Source of the DNA: Modestobacter sp.
GTDB taxonomy: Bacteria; Actinomycetota; Actinomycetes; Mycobacteriales; Geodermatophilaceae
Assembly: GCA_025966175.1 (NCBI GenBank)
Contig: JAOPVN010000338.1
Span: 1-13,188, forward strand
Length of the DNA stretch: 13,188 nucleotides
Direction of reading: 5' to 3'
Part shown: positions 12,453-13,188 of the stretch, piece after piece
Numbering within the stretch: the stretch's first letter is position 1
Layout: each line of letters starts with the position of its first letter
The notes under the pieces: generated by a model
What the model was told of the DNA's origin: nothing
Databases searched by the model: none
The model's input: only the letters and a program-made list of their open reading frames with translations
Made by a program: the position numbers and the translations under genes

Positions 12453-13188
12453 CACACGAGCCGGGTCAGCGCCGGCCACAGCTCGTCGGGCCCGTCGGCG
12501 AGCAGGCCCTCGCCGAGCACCCGCGCCCACGCCGTCTCCGTGCCGGCCTCGTCCCGCCACGACCAGCAACGACGGGTGAGGTGGTGCAGCTTGTGCTCCT
12601 GGGTGAACCCGATGGCGCCGTGCACCTGGTGGGCCAGGCGGGCGACCACCTCGACCGCGGCCCCGGCGCGCACCTTGGCCGCCGCCGCGGCGAGCACGAG
12701 GGACTCCCCGCGCTCGGTCGCCTGCACCGCGGCGTCGACCAGCGCCGCGACCGCGGTGACCTCGCCGGCCATCTGCGCCAGCTCCATCTGGATCGCCTGG
12801 AACTTGCCCAGCGGCCGGCCGAACTGCTGCCGCTCCCCCGCGTACTGCACCGTCCAGGCCAGCACCTGCTCCAGCGCCGCCGAGAGCTGCACCGCCCGGG
12901 CCAGCGCGTACCGCGCCCGCAGCTCGGTCGCCTGCCGGTCGGTCAGCAGCGCACCGGCGGCCACGACGCCGTCGAAGACCAGCGACCCGCGCGGCTCCCC
13001 GGCCAGGTTGGCGGCGTGCGTCGTCTCCCGGCCGGTGACGTCGACCAGCGCCAGCACCGGGCCCACCGGGCTGGTCGCCAGGACGACGAGGTGGCGGGCG
13101 ACCCCGGCCCAGGCCACGTCGGTCGCCGTCCCGGTCAGCGTCCAGCTCCCCGGCCCGTCGCCGTCGTCCCGTGGCTCGGCGGTGACCG
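12452..13188 (-). CDS. Acyl-CoA dehydrogenase, C-terminal part (5' end outside the window)
   Basis: FAD-dependent dehydrogenase that would form the alpha-beta double bond of an acyl-CoA. About 244 residues are visible and the frame is open to the right edge. The first residues (SWTLTGTATDVAWAGVARHLVV) match the middle beta-domain. The C-terminal helical domain shows RQQFGRPLGKFQAIQMELAQM, where Arg and Gln contact FAD across the dimer, and VHGAIGFTQEHKLHHLTRR. The usual catalytic Glu positions are not convincing: the C-terminal region reads WRDEAGTETAW rather than YEGT, and the alternative isovaleryl-CoA dehydrogenase position appears to be Tyr. Such divergence is known in subunits of steroid-type heteromeric enzymes, but alignment by eye is uncertain. 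The gene converges with the ABM-like gene. Confidence 0.9.
   Translation of the reverse strand, partial: VTAEPRDDGDGPGSWTLTGTATDVAWAGVARHLVVLATSPVGPVLALVDVTGRETTHAANLAGEPRGSLVFDGVVAAGALLTDRQATELRARYALARAVQLSAALEQVLAWTVQYAGERQQFGRPLGKFQAIQMELAQMAGEVTAVAALVDAAVQATERGESLVLAAAAAKVRAGAAVEVVARLAHQVHGAIGFTQEHKLHHLTRRCWSWRDEAGTETAWARVLGEGLLADGPDELWPALTRLV

Overview
The window is very GC-rich DNA with frequent GTG starts. Its genes include class F sortase, mycothiol-type DinB/maleylpyruvate isomerase and formate/nitrite transporter homologues. This points to a high-GC actinobacterium. A Geodermatophilaceae-like genome (Blastococcus, Modestobacter, Geodermatophilus) is my best guess, but it is inference; no rRNA or other marker gene is present. 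I see no mobile element, CRISPR array, tRNA or phage gene.

Layout. Left part (1-5000): the 3' end of a class F sortase gene (+) converges on an AAA+ ATPase gene (-), with a 65-nt hairpin between them. Upstream of the ATPase lie a short relic that looks like the C-terminus of a GH15 glucoamylase/trehalase-like gene, a second hairpin, and a large secreted S8 protease (-) with a mucin-like linker and an IPT/TIG domain. Middle (5100-6900): an acyl-CoA synthetase remnant that has lost its middle (-), a 33-residue membrane peptide with a strong ribosome binding site (-), a formate/nitrite transporter (+), and a two-helix membrane protein (-) whose stop codon abuts the transporter stop. Right part (7050-13188): a xenobiotic-metabolism-flavoured region. 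It holds a glutathionyl-hydroquinone reductase homologue (+), an EthD protein (+), an uncharacterised protein (+), a maleylpyruvate-isomerase-like protein (-), a divergent TetR regulator (+) overlapping an NADPH:quinone oxidoreductase-like gene (+), a tandem ABM-like protein (+) and a partial acyl-CoA dehydrogenase (-).

How the genes may work together. The clearest regulatory unit is 9296-11534. A TetR gene and a mycothiol-type isomerase gene diverge across an AT-richer dyad that overlaps both predicted -10 boxes, and the TetR gene runs into the oxidoreductase through an ATGA overlap. With the hydroquinone reductase and EthD genes nearby, this could be a small electrophile/quinone response locus. 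That is inference from family membership only.

The most unusual structure is intergenic. Two convergent gene pairs are separated by long, near-perfect hairpins: 435-499, and 12346-12452, which fills the gap from stop to stop. Other dyads lie at 2207-2240, 5701-5740, 6938-6984, 8110-8156 and 11537-11560. I found no convincing previously undescribed multi-gene system; most genes belong to common actinobacterial families.
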